Positions 1 to 11,129 of a stretch of DNA of 64,000 nt are shown here, piece by piece (position 1 is the stretch's first letter; each line of letters starts with the position of its first letter). The stretch comes from Datisca glomerata (lineage: Eukaryota > Streptophyta > Magnoliopsida > Cucurbitales > Datiscaceae). The notes under the pieces were generated by a model. It ran no database searches and had not been told where the DNA came from. It saw nothing but the letters and a program-made list of their open reading frames with translations. Location: contig QANY01005768.1 of assembly GCA_003255025.1 (NCBI GenBank), forward strand, positions 1,748,805 to 1,812,804. The letters run 5' to 3'. The translations under genes and the position numbers were made by a program.

Positions 1-114
1 AAAATATTTTTATATTTAATATGATTTTAGTTGATGTAAATTTATATTTATTTTTTACCCACGAACTTTCATGGTTCATCATTTTTCCTCAAATTTTTAA
101 AACTCGATCTAATA
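1..114 (+). repeat. 3' end of a Copia A-family LTR (cut by window edge)
   Basis: The segment closely matches the last part of the complete LTR that ends at 14340, including the closing motif gatctaata (gatccaaca in the intact copy), and is followed by a tRNA-Met-type primer binding site. Only the end of this LTR lies in the window. It is the first of three LTR copies of this family here. Confidence 0.8.
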
Positions 115-572
115 ATTGGTATCAGAGTCTTGGGTTCATTTTTTTTAGTAAACTTAAAGTATTATAAGCTAAAAGATATTAATACAAATTTAAATGTAAA
201 GAAGTAAGCATATCCTAAATTAAAGAGTCAACAAAGATTCATCACAAATTAAGATGAAAAGGTCAACGGTCAACTCAGAAGAATCAACGCCAAAAAGATA
301 GAATCAAAATCAGGGTGAAAGAAGACCTAGGATCAGTTAAAACTAGCTATAGAAGCTGATTAAGACATACACCAAAACCTAGCTCAAACTAGACAAGCAT
401 TAAACAAGGGTATTTCAGTTTGAATTGTCCAGCTCTAAGTCATCAACCATCAGCACAAGGGTGGGGGAGCAACATATAAAACTAGACCGTTTTACATGGC
501 CTTTACAAATCAAACCCATAAAGAAGGTCCACACAACTAGTATCACCTTATGCTTTATTGTTATGGAATCTA
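115..572 (+). mobile_element. Copia A leader fragment joined to a truncated LTR
   Basis: This is untranslated leader, similar to 1502-2230. The best shared block is about 420-540 versus about 1900-2230, including the run aagggtgggggagcaacata. Similarity stops at about 540. A short unassigned stretch follows, and from about 573 the sequence matches the middle of the LTR (13490 onward). The rest of the leader, all coding sequence and the first half of the next LTR are missing, which suggests deletion or unequal recombination inside a tandem copy. No gene is present. Confidence 0.65.
117..134 (+). other. Primer binding site (initiator tRNA-Met type)
   Basis: The motif tggtatcagagtcttggg lies two bases after an LTR end. 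It matches the tggtatcagagc primer binding site used by most plant Copia elements, so it marks the start of an internal leader. Confidence 0.8.
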
Positions 573-1499
573 TGGAGATAGGTCAGAAATTTATGGAGAT
601 AAATTCACCGAGTATTTGAATCTTATAGCTTTATTCATGTGGGTACATTCGGTCTCAGAATTTGCTCATAAGGATATGAATAAGAAATAATATCAGTCGG
701 ACCAAAAACATGTTTTGGACCAAGATATACTTCCTGAACCCATATATGATAGGTATCGTCACCAAAGTAGTGAAGAGCAAAAATTAGTGTTTCAAATTAA
801 TTAATTGCTATTTTCCAATTATGAGATAATTAATAAATAAATAAAATTAATTAATTAATTGATGGAGATCAATTTAATTTATCAATTTAGATTAATGAAT
901 TTGGACACAATATTGGCTCTAGGGAGATGTACAATTTTGACAATTATAGTAAAGGGAGAAGAATTTCAGAAATTTACAGTAGAGGGGTACATGTGAAAAT
1001 TCTGTAATCATTATATAAGGGATGGCATTAGGGTTACTTATGTAAGTGTGTTGACCAACCCTGATCACAGTGTATGATTACACAGAGCAAAGAAAACAGT
1101 TTCTCTCTCCCCTCCCTGTTGCCGCCGAAATCTAGAGGAATATGAGAAAATTGTTTTTTTCTTATGTTGTTTTGAGATTTCACACTCAATTCGTGACGAC
1201 ATCATGTTGAAATATACTTTTGAATTATAGGAGTGATTTTTAGTGCGAAGATTGATACATGTTCTACGAAGAACAAAGAATGCAAAATAATCAATATGAT
1301 TCCACCAAGTTAGAACTTCTTTGATACAAGAAATGTATAATATTATTTTCACCTCTTCTAATACTTCAATCTACATAGGCATGATCATAAAATGTTTTAG
1401 ATTTAATATGATTAAATAGTTGATGTGATTTTTTTTATTTTTGGCCCACGAACGTTTTGGTTTATTGTTTTTCCTAAAATTTTAAAACTCGATCCAATA
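573..1499 (+). repeat. 5'-truncated LTR of Copia A
   Basis: It is colinear with 13490-14340 of the complete 3' LTR. Shared landmarks include tttatggagataaattcacc, a purine-rich region, the segment around gccgccgaaatctagagg, and the end gatccaata. About 850 bases of the LTR start (12637-13490) are absent. It functions positionally as the 5' LTR of the coding copy of Copia A, because a primer binding site and leader follow it. Confidence 0.75.
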
Positions 1500-1501
1500 A
1501 T

Positions 1502-1519
1502 TGGTATCCAAGCCTTGAG
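1502..1519 (+). other. Degenerate primer binding site
   Basis: The motif tggtatccaagccttgag follows the LTR end at 1499. It differs from the canonical tggtatcagagc by substitutions after position 8. It marks the start of the Copia A leader. Confidence 0.7.
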
Positions 1520-2230
1520 TTCTTTTATTAAAAGTATTATAAGTTAAAAGATACTTGCACAAATACAAGGGGCATACATGAGGGAGAGCAAGGAATCTAC
1601 ATGTAAAGAAGTAAGCCTATCCTGAATTAAAGAGCCATCATAAATCAATATTAAAAGGTTAACGGACAACTTAAAAGAGTCAATGCCAAAAAGATAGAAC
1701 CAAAACCAGGGTGAACCAAGTCCTATGATTAGTTCAAACTAGCTCTAGCAGATGATTAAAACATACATCAAAACCTTATTTTGAAATAAAGCATTAAGGC
1801 CTTTTTGGAACATGCCTAACTATAAGAAGCAGTCAACACAAAAAGGTTCAAAACCGAGCTTAAACTAGACAAGCACTAATTAAGGGTGCTTCAGTCAGAA
1901 TTGTCCAGCTTCAAGGCATCAACCACCAGATATTGTGTTAAGACTAGAGTAGCTCCTGAAGCAATCATGGGTAACTTGTGACATCCTTTTAGGTTAGAGA
2001 GAGCTCTGTATAATAAACTAGATAAACAAGAAACTAGAATTGTTACAAGTCATTTAGATCAGTAAAAGGCTTTATAAATCATCCTTATAAGAGCAGTGCA
2101 AATAAATAGGGGTGATAGAGGAGGGGGTGGGGGGGACACACACACGCAAGGGTGGGGGAGCAACATATAATACTGGAATGTTTTACATGGCCTTTACACT
2201 CAGACCCATAGAGCAGGTCCACACAACCAG
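1503..2230 (+). other. Copia A untranslated leader, part 1
   Basis: Non-coding leader between the primer binding site and the LINE1 insertion. It includes a G-rich stretch at 2108-2160. Homology to the upstream leader copy ends at 2230, which is where I place the LINE1 3' boundary. No gene is supported here. Confidence 0.6.
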
Positions 2231-2263
2231 TACAAATAGGATTTATAGTTCAGACAAACAAGA

Positions 2264-5200
2264 TTACAAGAATAGATTAGGACCAAGACCCCAGACTTCA
2301 GCTATTGTTCTATTACTTGGTCTATCAGTGATCCCGTCTGAGTTATAGAGCCTTGAGAAGACTAACTCTTCAACAATTTTGATAACCATGGCCTTATCTA
2401 TAAGTTTCTCTTAAAAAATCCTTGAATTCCTCTGCCTCTAGAGGCAATATAGGAAAGAGGTGAATGCAAGCTTTATAATAGTAGCTCTAAGAGATTTGCT
2501 TTCCCCATGGCCAGGAGCTCAGAGAGAAGTTGTGCCCATGTATTATGTCTCCAAGATAGCCACACTTATCCATCAAGGCCCCCCCAAATGTGTTTGGAAA
2601 ATTCACAAGTCACAAATAAGTGAGAACTAGACTCGGGGTATCCCACACAGAACACACAATCAAGTCCACCCCACTAACAACATTATTCCATTGTGCAATC
2701 CTATCTCTAGTGGCTAATTTATTAATTAAATCCATACAAGAGATAAAGCTACACCTTGGGACATGGTGCTTGAACCAGACAGGAGAGACCATCTAAAATC
2801 ATCTAGATGTATGAGAATAGGTTTTAGATATAGAGAACTCTCCATTAAGACTCACACCCCAAGACCACACATTAGGGGATGAAGGTTTAGGGGGAATGTG
2901 GTGATTCTTGATTTCATTTAACTTAGTAGTGTTATGTGAAGGCCATTGCCACTGTCCAAATTAGATGATTACCTCAAATTTGGATTCTGTTGTCCATCTT
3001 GGTCCAAAGAGAATTCTTTGACCATATATGTCCATTAAGATCCCTGGGGGTGCCATTTTTAAGTGAATCTGGCAGCAATCTTTCCAGAGTGAGTGTTTAG
3101 TCTCTGTCACCAAGAACCATAAATGTTTTACTACTAAGACCTCATTATAGAGAACCGAATCTTTGATCCCTAAACCACCCTTACTATTTTCATAACAAAT
3201 GTCAGACCAGGCAACTTTGGCCCTAATGTGTTTGTCAGCAGTGCCACTCCAAAGAAGTTCCTCATTAGATTTTGGACTTTTTTAATCACCTTCTTTGGTA
3301 AGATGAACATACCAGCCTAGAATTAAAATATTGCCATAAGAACGGATTTGATCAATTGCAATCTTCCATCATAAGAGAGGTATTTTAACTCCCAAAATTT
3401 AATTATGCTAGTCATTCTCTCCACCAAGGAATCACAATCTGTTTTGCATAATTTAGTGGTAATTAGGGGCATTCCAAGGTACCTTACTCGAAGATGGCTC
3501 TCAGAAACTCCAAGATAGCTTGAATAGCTTGAATATCATCATGTCCTACACTTGAGAGGAAAAGTTGGCTTTTCCAGGCATTTTCTTGCAACCCTGAAAG
3601 GTGTTTGAAGATATTAACACACTCACTAAGCACTTGAATAGACTTCGACTCCTTAGTCCCCATACAGAACAAAATTAGATCATCAACAAAGCAAATGTTG
3701 ACTAATTTTAGCTTATCACACCTCTAGTGAAACTTGAACTTAGAGTGAGAGGCTCCAAACTTGAGAAGCCAGTGTGTACGTCCATGACTATTACAAATCG
3801 GTAAGGAGAGATTGAGTCCTCTTGCCTAATACCCTTAGCGCATCTAAAGTATCCATTCAACTCTCTATTAATGTTTATAGAGTAATATGGGGAAGAGATA
3901 CATACCACGATCCAAGCTACAAAAGTGTTAGGAAAATTTAGGCATTGTAGGGCCTTACCAATTAAAGTCCAATTGACAATGTCATGAGCCTTCTTTAAAT
4001 AAACTTTTAGTGCACATCTAGGCATACCTAATGATCCATGGTAGCTTCTAAGGAGTTCTTGGGAGAGAAATATGTTATCTGCAATCTTTCTCCCAAGGAT
4101 GAATGCGCATCGATTAGGGCTAATAAAGTCTCGAAGAGTGCCTTTCATTCTGTCTATAAGGATCTTGGTGATGCATTTGTAAAGAACATTGCAACAAGAA
4201 ATGGGTCTAAAGTCCCCCATAATTGAAGGGTTAAGGACTTTTGGTATTAGTGAGAAAGTTGTAGAGTTGACCTCTTTTGGAAGTTCACCAGAGCTGAAAA
4301 ACTCAAGAATAACGACAGTGGCATCTAGTCCACTAGATGCCATGATCTTTTGAAAAACTCTATTGAAAACCCATCTGGGCCAGATGCCTTATCACTCCCC
4401 TTAGAAATTGGTTGTTTTAACTTCCTCAACTGTAACTGGAGTAATCATGAGGTTTGCTTGTGATTCATTGAGCTTCTTTAGGAACACACAATTTACTATG
4501 TTCCAGTTTACTTCAGTAGGAGGGTTGGGAGATCCCAAAAGTTGGGTGCAGAAGCTTACAATGTGCTCATTAGCTGAGTCAGGGTGAGAGATTATGGTTA
4601 CTTAGTCCACCAAGTGGGTGGTTTTTGCTGTAACTGTATTCTTCTTCATGCATTAGAAAAAGAAGTGAGTGTTTTGGTCACCCAAACTAAGCCATTGCAC
4701 TATGGATTTCTGTTTAAAGAAGCCCTCTTCAGCTTTCCTTTGTTCCAAGTATCCAGTACATGCAATATGCTTTTGCTTCTGAAGCTCATGGTTAGATGGG
4801 CTATTATCTAGTAACTGTTAGATTTTCTCAAGATTGGCCCTTACTAACTTAGTTCTTGATAAGATGTCATTGCAATGTGTCTGATTAGATGTCTTTAAGG
4901 CCTTTTTGACAGCTCTAAGCTTAGAACATACTTTAAACATGGTAGTTCCATGGACTTCAGTAGCTCAAGCCTGTTCTAGTGTGGTCTAGAAGCCAGGTCT
5001 ATCAAACCAGAAATGGAAGAGCTTGAAATTAGGCTTTGGTTTGGGTTGGGTTTTTCCCATTTGAAAGACAATGTGACTGAGGTCAGATATGAGTGGGGTG
5101 GGGAGGGGGACAAAATGACAGGTAGTATCTGGGAATTGGTCCACCTAGTTAGTGTTTCCTTAGGCTCTATCAAGATTGCACCTAATAAATGTTCCATCTT

Positions 5201-5772
5201 ATTGTTTGTTTCTCCAAGTGAACTGACAGCTGGAGTAAGCTAGATCTTGAAGTTTAACCATGTTCAAACAGTCAGTGAAATCATATATACATCTGCCAAC
5301 CAGCATTGCCACCATATGTCTCATCAGGGTTAGTGATGACGTTGAAGTCCCCCAAAGCAAGCCAATGGGAGCTAGAGCATATTGCATGATGATCAACCAG
5401 AGAGCTCCAAAGTTGTTTCCTTTCTTGCTTAGAGTTAACAGCATAAACAAAAGATACAAAACATGTGACTTGACTATCAATATGAACCAGTTTACATAAA
5501 ATAACCATATTTGAGGTTTCAATGGGAGTGAGATCAATACTATCACTATCCCAGGCCACTCAAATCCTACCACCCTTAGCATGTTGGTAGTTAATGATGC
5601 ATTTCCAATCTGGAAACACACTAGCATAGAGAGGTTGAAATGAATGAGCTTTCACTTTAGTCTCAATGCAGAACAAACAAAGAGATTAAAATCCATACAA
5701 AAATTTTCTTACATAAGATTGTTTCTGGGTGCCATTTAGGCCCCTAATGGTCCAAGAGGTTAAATTAAACAT
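2264..5772 (-). pseudogene. LINE1 ORF2: endonuclease and reverse transcriptase (broken)
   Basis: ORF2 would nick target DNA and copy the LINE RNA at the break. The start at 5772 reads MFNLTSWTIRGLNG, the typical opening of the AP-type endonuclease. The usual catalytic Asn of WNIRGLN is Thr here. Endonuclease motifs LALGDFNVI and ETKV are recognisable across two frames (about 5772-4970). The RT core lies at 4343-3708 with FSLIPKV, FRPISCCNVLYKCITKIL and GIRQEDSISPYRF. A zf-RVT region is at 2792-2610. The C-terminus, ending in AEVWGLGPNLFL, runs to a stop at 2264-2266. The span (about 1170 codons) is close to full length, but many frameshifts make it a pseudogene. Confidence 0.8.
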
Positions 5773-5851
5773 TAAATTACTGGTTGTGGGAAGTCCCACT
5801 TGATACCTGACCTTTCCCACCCATTTTTGCAGTATGGGGTGCAGACTGCCC

Positions 5852-7290
5852 TTACTTTTTCTTCCCTAAACTTGAAGTAGGAGGAAAATTGGAAAGGGGG
5901 ATAGGCGAAGCTGAGGTTTGATATCCTTCTATTTTATGAGTGACACTAGGAGAGGATGAAGAAGTGTTATCTTCTAAGTGGTTTTCAATCACAGTGGATT
6001 CACCAAAGCAAATTATATATGGTTCAAGATCAAATTTGACTATCTCAAGATTAGTTTGTTTGGTCTTGTTTATTTTAGATGTAACCAAGGTCCACTCAGC
6101 CTCATAGGGAGGCATTAGAATGAAGGGTGGGGTGTCTTGGTTGGGTGGGGAGCTTGAGGGGTGGGAGGGGAGGTTACAGAGACTTTTGTGCATGTATGAG
6201 GAACTTGTAGGTTGGATTGGGGGGTAGCGGTCTCGGTGTAAGTTTGGGTAGCTTGGGTGGTGGTGATTTTTTGGCTGAGGCACATAGTCATAATCATGAC
6301 CAAAGTGACCACATTGATGGCATTTCTTGGGCATGCCTTCATACTCCACATTGACAGTTATTGGATCGCATTGTTTATCCCCATATCAACATCAAAGTGA
6401 TATCTTGAGAAGTGTTAACCAAACATCAAAGTGATATCTTGACACCCTGTGTGAAAGCATAGAATTCCAGTTCCGTAACAACTTCATCATATTCTGGAAA
6501 AGCATAAGGTTAGGTCGTTTAGCACTTGAGGAAGATGGTGACATGGCAGCAATGGTGTCCTTTTGTTGTAACGAGTTCTGTCTAACTTGTGAAGGAGAAG
6601 GAGCATGGTTTGTCATTAATGCAGCTGCCTTGTGCAAGAGAAACAACTTGAAAATATCATTTCTCCTTAAAAGGTGCATGCATGTCTATAAATAGGGATG
6701 TAACTTCCTTATCATATGTAGAATGGAGTTGGTCGTTTAATTGGCGCTGAGTTAGTTGGTCCCTGCTCGTCCACGTGGCCACAGATAGGTTTCGATGTAA
6801 CTGTTGGGCAAAGACCTTCCTCCTTGTTCAGATTGCTCCATCGAGCTAATCCTCTAGCCAGTGGCACCCTAGAAGCCTTCCTGAGGTTGTCCATTAACGG
6901 GACTTGCACATTGAGTGATGGGGCCACTTTTTTGTTATTTCCCTTCTGCTTATTTATCCCTAAGCCATTTTTTGCATTAACTTCATGAGCGGACCCACTG
7001 GTTAAGTGCGTTGACAAGGAGCATAAATGCAGGTTGGAGTTTTCCTTTGATTCTGGGCAGAGTAAATGCTTTGAATCCAGAATGAGGTTCTTGGTAATAA
7101 CTAGGTGGTCTTGTGCAGTTAAGGAACCTCGTACCTCGAGTATCTGGTCTACAATAATAGTAGGAGCAGCATTATCTTCAAATGTAGAAGAAGGAGATTG
7201 ATTTTGTTTGCTTCTTTGCAAATTTGTTGGAACCAAATGTTTTGGGGGAGCAGTGGCTATGTTATCTTCAATGTATGCATCATTAACCAT
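5852..7290 (-). pseudogene. LINE1 ORF1: gag-like RNA-binding protein (broken)
   Basis: ORF1 proteins of plant LINEs coat the LINE RNA. The N-terminal frame starts at ATG 7290 (MVNDAYIEDNIATAPP) and runs 192 codons. The C-terminal frame (6349-5852) carries GMPKKCHQCGHFGHD, the beginning of a CCHC zinc knuckle whose last Cys is lost (Val at the expected position). A Ser/Pro-rich tail follows (TSSSYMHKSLCN, SSPPNQ). The two halves are in different frames, and the middle is disturbed by a short duplication at 6390-6445. The gene ends about 80 bases before ORF2. No intact product is expected. Confidence 0.65.
6388..6444. repeat. Short direct duplication flanking Copia-like filler
   Basis: The motif acatcaaagtgatatcttga occurs at 6389-6408 and again at 6423-6442. 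The intervening piece belongs to a 29-base segment (6396-6424) that matches the Copia A leader at 8831-8859 with two mismatches. The pattern looks like a repair event that copied filler DNA from nearby. Confidence 0.65.
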
Positions 7291-7395
7291 GTTGGCCAGA
7301 GAGTATCAGTCTCCTCCCAGAGGAGGAAGAGAGACCCTTGAGAGCTTCTAGAGAGAAGTTATAACCTCTCTATCTAGAAAACTATACCATTACTT

Positions 7396-8969
7396 AGGTC
7401 TCTAAGTCTTGGGTTCTGGATTGTGCATATTTAGTAATTAGACGTATGTATCAATAGATGTTGAGATATTGGTATATATTGTTTGTATGGTAGATGTAAA
7501 GCAAGTTTGAATGTGTTTTATAAATGGACCCCGATCAATTGGCTCTAGGTGTTTATTTTCAATTTTATAATTGATGTACACCGAAATTGAGGCATAAGAT
7601 TTGATGTATTTTTTTTAAAGTTATATCTTTAAATTCGATGTAAATCCGTCATCACAAGAACAGACGTCGTTCATCGCCGCTACCACTTACCGCAGAGCCG
7701 TGCCGTAGCCTGTTTCCCCACGTCGCTACTTGCGTTCGCTGCTCGTCGTTGTTGGTTTCCTAATTATGGTTTATGAAATCATAGGGATCAGGGAACCTTA
7801 TGTTTTTGGAACTTTAGGGTTTAAGAAACCTTGAGTTTAGGAAACCTTGAGTTTAGGAAACCTTCAGGTTTTGAAAACTTTTGGGTTTAGGAAACCTTAG
7901 GGTTTTGTCCAATCTAGTCCCTAGAAATTATTTGTATTTAATTTGGTAATTTTTCAACACTAATTAATTAGAATTTATTATTTAAATTATTTTTAAAAAT
8001 AAATCAATTGATAAATTTACTTGGTAATTTATTTATTAAAGTAAAAATTGTTGAAAATTGAATTTGAAATTGAAATTTGAATTTTGAGAATGGGACTAAG
8101 ACTTTTGTACAGAGTTACAAATTGGTGGGACATTCTGAAGTAGAATGAGAAGGTTACAGACGTCATGAAGATTAGTATTTAAATTACTGTAATTTATTTA
8201 TTATTCTTTTAAAGGGTTGTAATTAGAAATGAGGCATAGAGTGGTAAATTTTGAATGGATGATTTCTTGTTAATCTTGTATCATCATATAACATGCCATA
8301 TAGAAATAGGGATATGTCAATATCAAAATGTCATGTAGCATGCACATGCATCATTGTAGTTTAAATTTATAATGGGTTATAATTTAAATACAATGTGAAT
8401 TTTATAAAAGTTTGTAATTTTCAAAAGATTTTTTTTTCAAATTTATAAAAAGTTATATTTTTTGAAAAAACAAAAACCATTTTTCCAAAAACTAAGTGCG
8501 AGGGTCGTGTACGATGAATCGTTCCCAATGTCTCTAATGCAAACTTGATTGTGGCATGAGGAATGGTCTAGAGCCGCCCTAGCGGTCCTCTCTTCAGTGG
8601 GAGAAACTAGGAAATCATGTCGCTTTGAGTCATCGAGTTGCTTAAGAAGCTAAAGCTTGTAAAGGAAGTAATGATGCAGGATCGTTCCTATACGGCTTTT
8701 AGTTCATGGCAACCTTTAAAGCCAATGCGTTTGTAAAACACTTAGACCGAAGCACATTGTAATCCCTCATAGAGGCTAGCTAATAGGGCCAAGGTGACCA
8801 AAATCATTGGTGATTGGTTAAGCTAGATGTAGTGATAACTTGAGAAGCGTTAACCAAACAAGAGGAGTCTCGATGCGATATAAGGTAGTTTGGACGTTCT
8901 CCTTAGATGAGACAAGCTATCATTGTTGAGTATTTATTTACACCATTTTATTTATTTCTTTTAGTAATC
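7396..8969 (+). other. Copia A untranslated leader, part 2
   Basis: A long AT-rich leader running into the gag start at 8970. It contains a GC-richer patch (7650-7740), a 16-bp tandem repeat (7820-7897) and poly-T/poly-A tracts (7605-7620, 8425-8475). Long leaders are common in plant Copia lineages. No coding capacity is supported. A pyrimidine tract plus tag just before the gag ATG could be a splice acceptor, but this is not established. Confidence 0.5.
7820..7897 (+). repeat. 16-bp tandem repeat in Copia A leader
   Basis: About four imperfect copies of tttaggaaaccttgag occur in a row, the last ones degenerate. The unit contains TTTAGG but has a 16-bp period, so it is not a plant telomere array. 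Confidence 0.7.
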
Positions 8970-9541
8970 ATGTCGTTATCTCCACTCTCAACTATATTAA
9001 ATGTGAACAAACTTACTAGTGAAAATTACGTGGATTGGAAACGTAATCTTGATATCGTATTGACGGTGGAAAGCACAAGCTCGCGCTCATTACCCCTTGT
9101 CCCCTTGCGCCTATTGCTAAATCGACGCAAGAGGAAAATGATGTTTATGCTTCTTGACTGTATTCTGATGAGATCTCTAGGTGTTACACTTTGGCTTCTG
9201 TTAGCAATGTATTACAACAATAAAATCAGAACATGGAAACCACCGTTGAAATGATGTTGAACATCACCGAAATGTTCGGGGATCAGGGTCTTCAAACCAA
9301 ACATGCAGCTGTGTAAAACCTCATGAATTGTTGGATGAAACTCGAAACTCCTGTCAGAGAACATATGACACTGAATATTAGTTATTTGAATGAGATGGAG
9401 ATTATAGAAGCTCAGGTAGATGGCGAGACTCAAGTTGATATGATCCTCGAGACCCTGCCAGATACTTTTGAGAACTTCAAACTTAATTATTCGATGAATA
9501 AGTTAAGGTACTCACTTCCGGAACTTATGAAGGAGTTGTAA
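8970..9541 (+). pseudogene. Copia A gag (broken)
   Basis: Gag would form the virus-like particle around the element RNA. The start at ATG 8970 reads MSLSPLSTILNVNKL then TSENYVDWKRNLDIVLT, the classic N-terminus of plant Copia gag (the UBN2/DUF4219-type region). A frameshift follows after about 32 codons, and sequence in another frame runs to about 9320. The C-terminal half (9323-9541) reads REHMTLNISYLNEMEI, then GETQVDMILETLPDTF and LPELMKEL, also typical of the family. The zinc knuckle expected further on is not recognisable. Several frame changes make this a pseudogene. Confidence 0.8.
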
Positions 9542-9714
9542 AGCTACTGAGACCCTGTTTCTGAAGGGCAAGAGGAAGACTCAGGAGGAAAACTTTATTG
9601 AAAGCAAGCCTTCCACCCATGCCACCAAAAGGAGCACAAGAGTGGTCTGAAGAAAGCTAAGAAGCAGAACTCGAAAGCAGAAGGCTTGACGAGGACGAGT
9701 TCAGCTTTTGTTAG

Positions 9715-11080
9715 GGGAATGGAGCACTAGTATCAGCTGTATCAGTTGAAACTATTAAATTGTCATTCGATAACAATTTTTTGGTTTTACGTGATGTTTA
9801 TTATATCTCAGTTTTTGAGAAGAACCTTATTTCAGTAGCTAGTTTAATTGAGCAATGATTCAGTTTGAATTTCATTGATAAAGATATTAGTATATTTAGA
9901 AATGATTGCTTAATTACTATTGCACATTTGATAAATAAATTACTTTACATAAAACTAATAGTTTCAATGATATGTGACACTGAAGTAAATATTGATTGAT
10001 AAAGGGATAGTAAAAGGTTAAAGTTTGACTCAACCGATCTAACCTATTTGTGGTATTTACGTCTTGGCCACATTAGCTTTGACAGGATTAAAAGACTTGT
10101 AAAGGATGGTCCATTGCAAACTTTAAGTGTTGGTTCACTACTCATATGTGAATCATGTATAGAAGGTAAAATGACCAAGAAACCATTTTTAGTGAAGGGT
10201 GAAAGAGCCACTCAATGCCTCGAATTCATACATAGTGTTGTATGTGGGCCATTGAATATCAAAGCAAGAGGAGGTTATCAATATTGTGTAACCTTCACTG
10301 ATGACTACTCACGTTTTGGACATGTTTTTCTAATGCACCAAAAGTTTAAAACCTTTGAAAAGTTCAAAGAGTACAAGGCTATGGTCGAAAATAAATTAGA
10401 GAAACAAATCAAAATGCTACGATCTGATCGTGGTGGAGAGTACCTACTAGGGGAGTTTGAAGACTTTCTTAAGGAAGAAGGTATTCTTTTTCAGCTTACA
10501 GCACCTAGCACTCCAGAACAAAATGATGTGTCAGAGAGAAAGAATCGAACTCTGTTGGATATGGTTAGATAAATGATGAGTTATTCATCCCTCCCAAATT
10601 TATTTTGGGGATGTCTTAGAAACAACAGCATACATTCTGAACAAAGTTCCATCAAAGACGGTGCTTGGTACGCCATATAAAAGATGGAATGGACTAAATT
10701 CGTCCGTAAACCACCTTAGAAAATGGTGATGCCCAGCACATATTTTGAAACCGAAGACAGACAAGTTGATCAGTCGATCAGAATTATGCATGTTTATCGG
10801 ATATTCTAAGGGAACGAAGGATGAATCTTTTATAGCCTAACTGACAAGAGAACATTCATGAGCACGAATGCACGTTGTCTTGAAGAGGACAAATTAAGAA
10901 GTGTGAAGCTGAGAAGCATTCTTGTGCTAGAGGAATTAGTAAGTGGTAGGACACCGACTCCTCAATCAGGAACTGTTTCTAATTAAATAATGGAAGAACC
11001 ACTGCAAGAGCTAGAGCTTATGGAGCCTCGACGTAGTGGGAGGGTTGTTAGACAGTCTGACAAGTAGATGTCTTATAAAA
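9715..11080 (+). pseudogene. Copia A protease remnant and integrase
   Basis: The protease active-site DSGA box is missing. Only its C-terminal part (FLVLRDVYYIS, NLISVASLIEQ) remains at about 9775-9855. Integrase follows in an open stretch at 10048-10572, with the pre-integrase motif LWYLRLGHISFDRI, zinc-binding CESCIEGK, a first catalytic Asp in VTFTDDYSRF, a second in LRSDRGGEYL, and a Glu in SERKNRTLLDM. The DDE triad is therefore still readable. A stop follows at 10570-10572, and the C-terminal part, up to a SGRVVRQSDK motif near 11030-11070, has frameshifts and stops. This enzyme would join element cDNA to the chromosome. Confidence 0.8.
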
Positions 11081-11129
11081 ATGCCTTAACAATAATATTA
11101 GATAAGGATAATGATGAACTTGTTTCCTA

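Larger units (their letters stand above)
2231..7395 (-). mobile_element. LINE1: near full-length plant L1-type retrotransposon
   Basis: Read on the minus strand, it has a 5' UTR (about 7395-7291), a gag-like ORF1 with a zinc knuckle, and ORF2 with endonuclease, reverse transcriptase, a zf-RVT region and a C-terminal tail. This is the usual architecture of plant L1/RTE-like LINEs. The right edge is approximate, set by the stem-like leader around 7330-7390. The left edge is set by loss of Copia leader homology at 2230. I see no clear poly-A tail and no clear target duplication. Both ORFs contain several stops and frameshifts. Confidence 0.8.

Noticed and set aside
4976..5243. Plus-strand frames overlapping LINE1 ORF2
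   Set aside because: They are antisense openings of the endonuclease region, which is clearly coding on the minus strand.
7820..7897. TTTAGG-containing repeats as an interstitial telomere
   Set aside because: The period is 16 bases, not 7, and the unit is not TTTAGGG.
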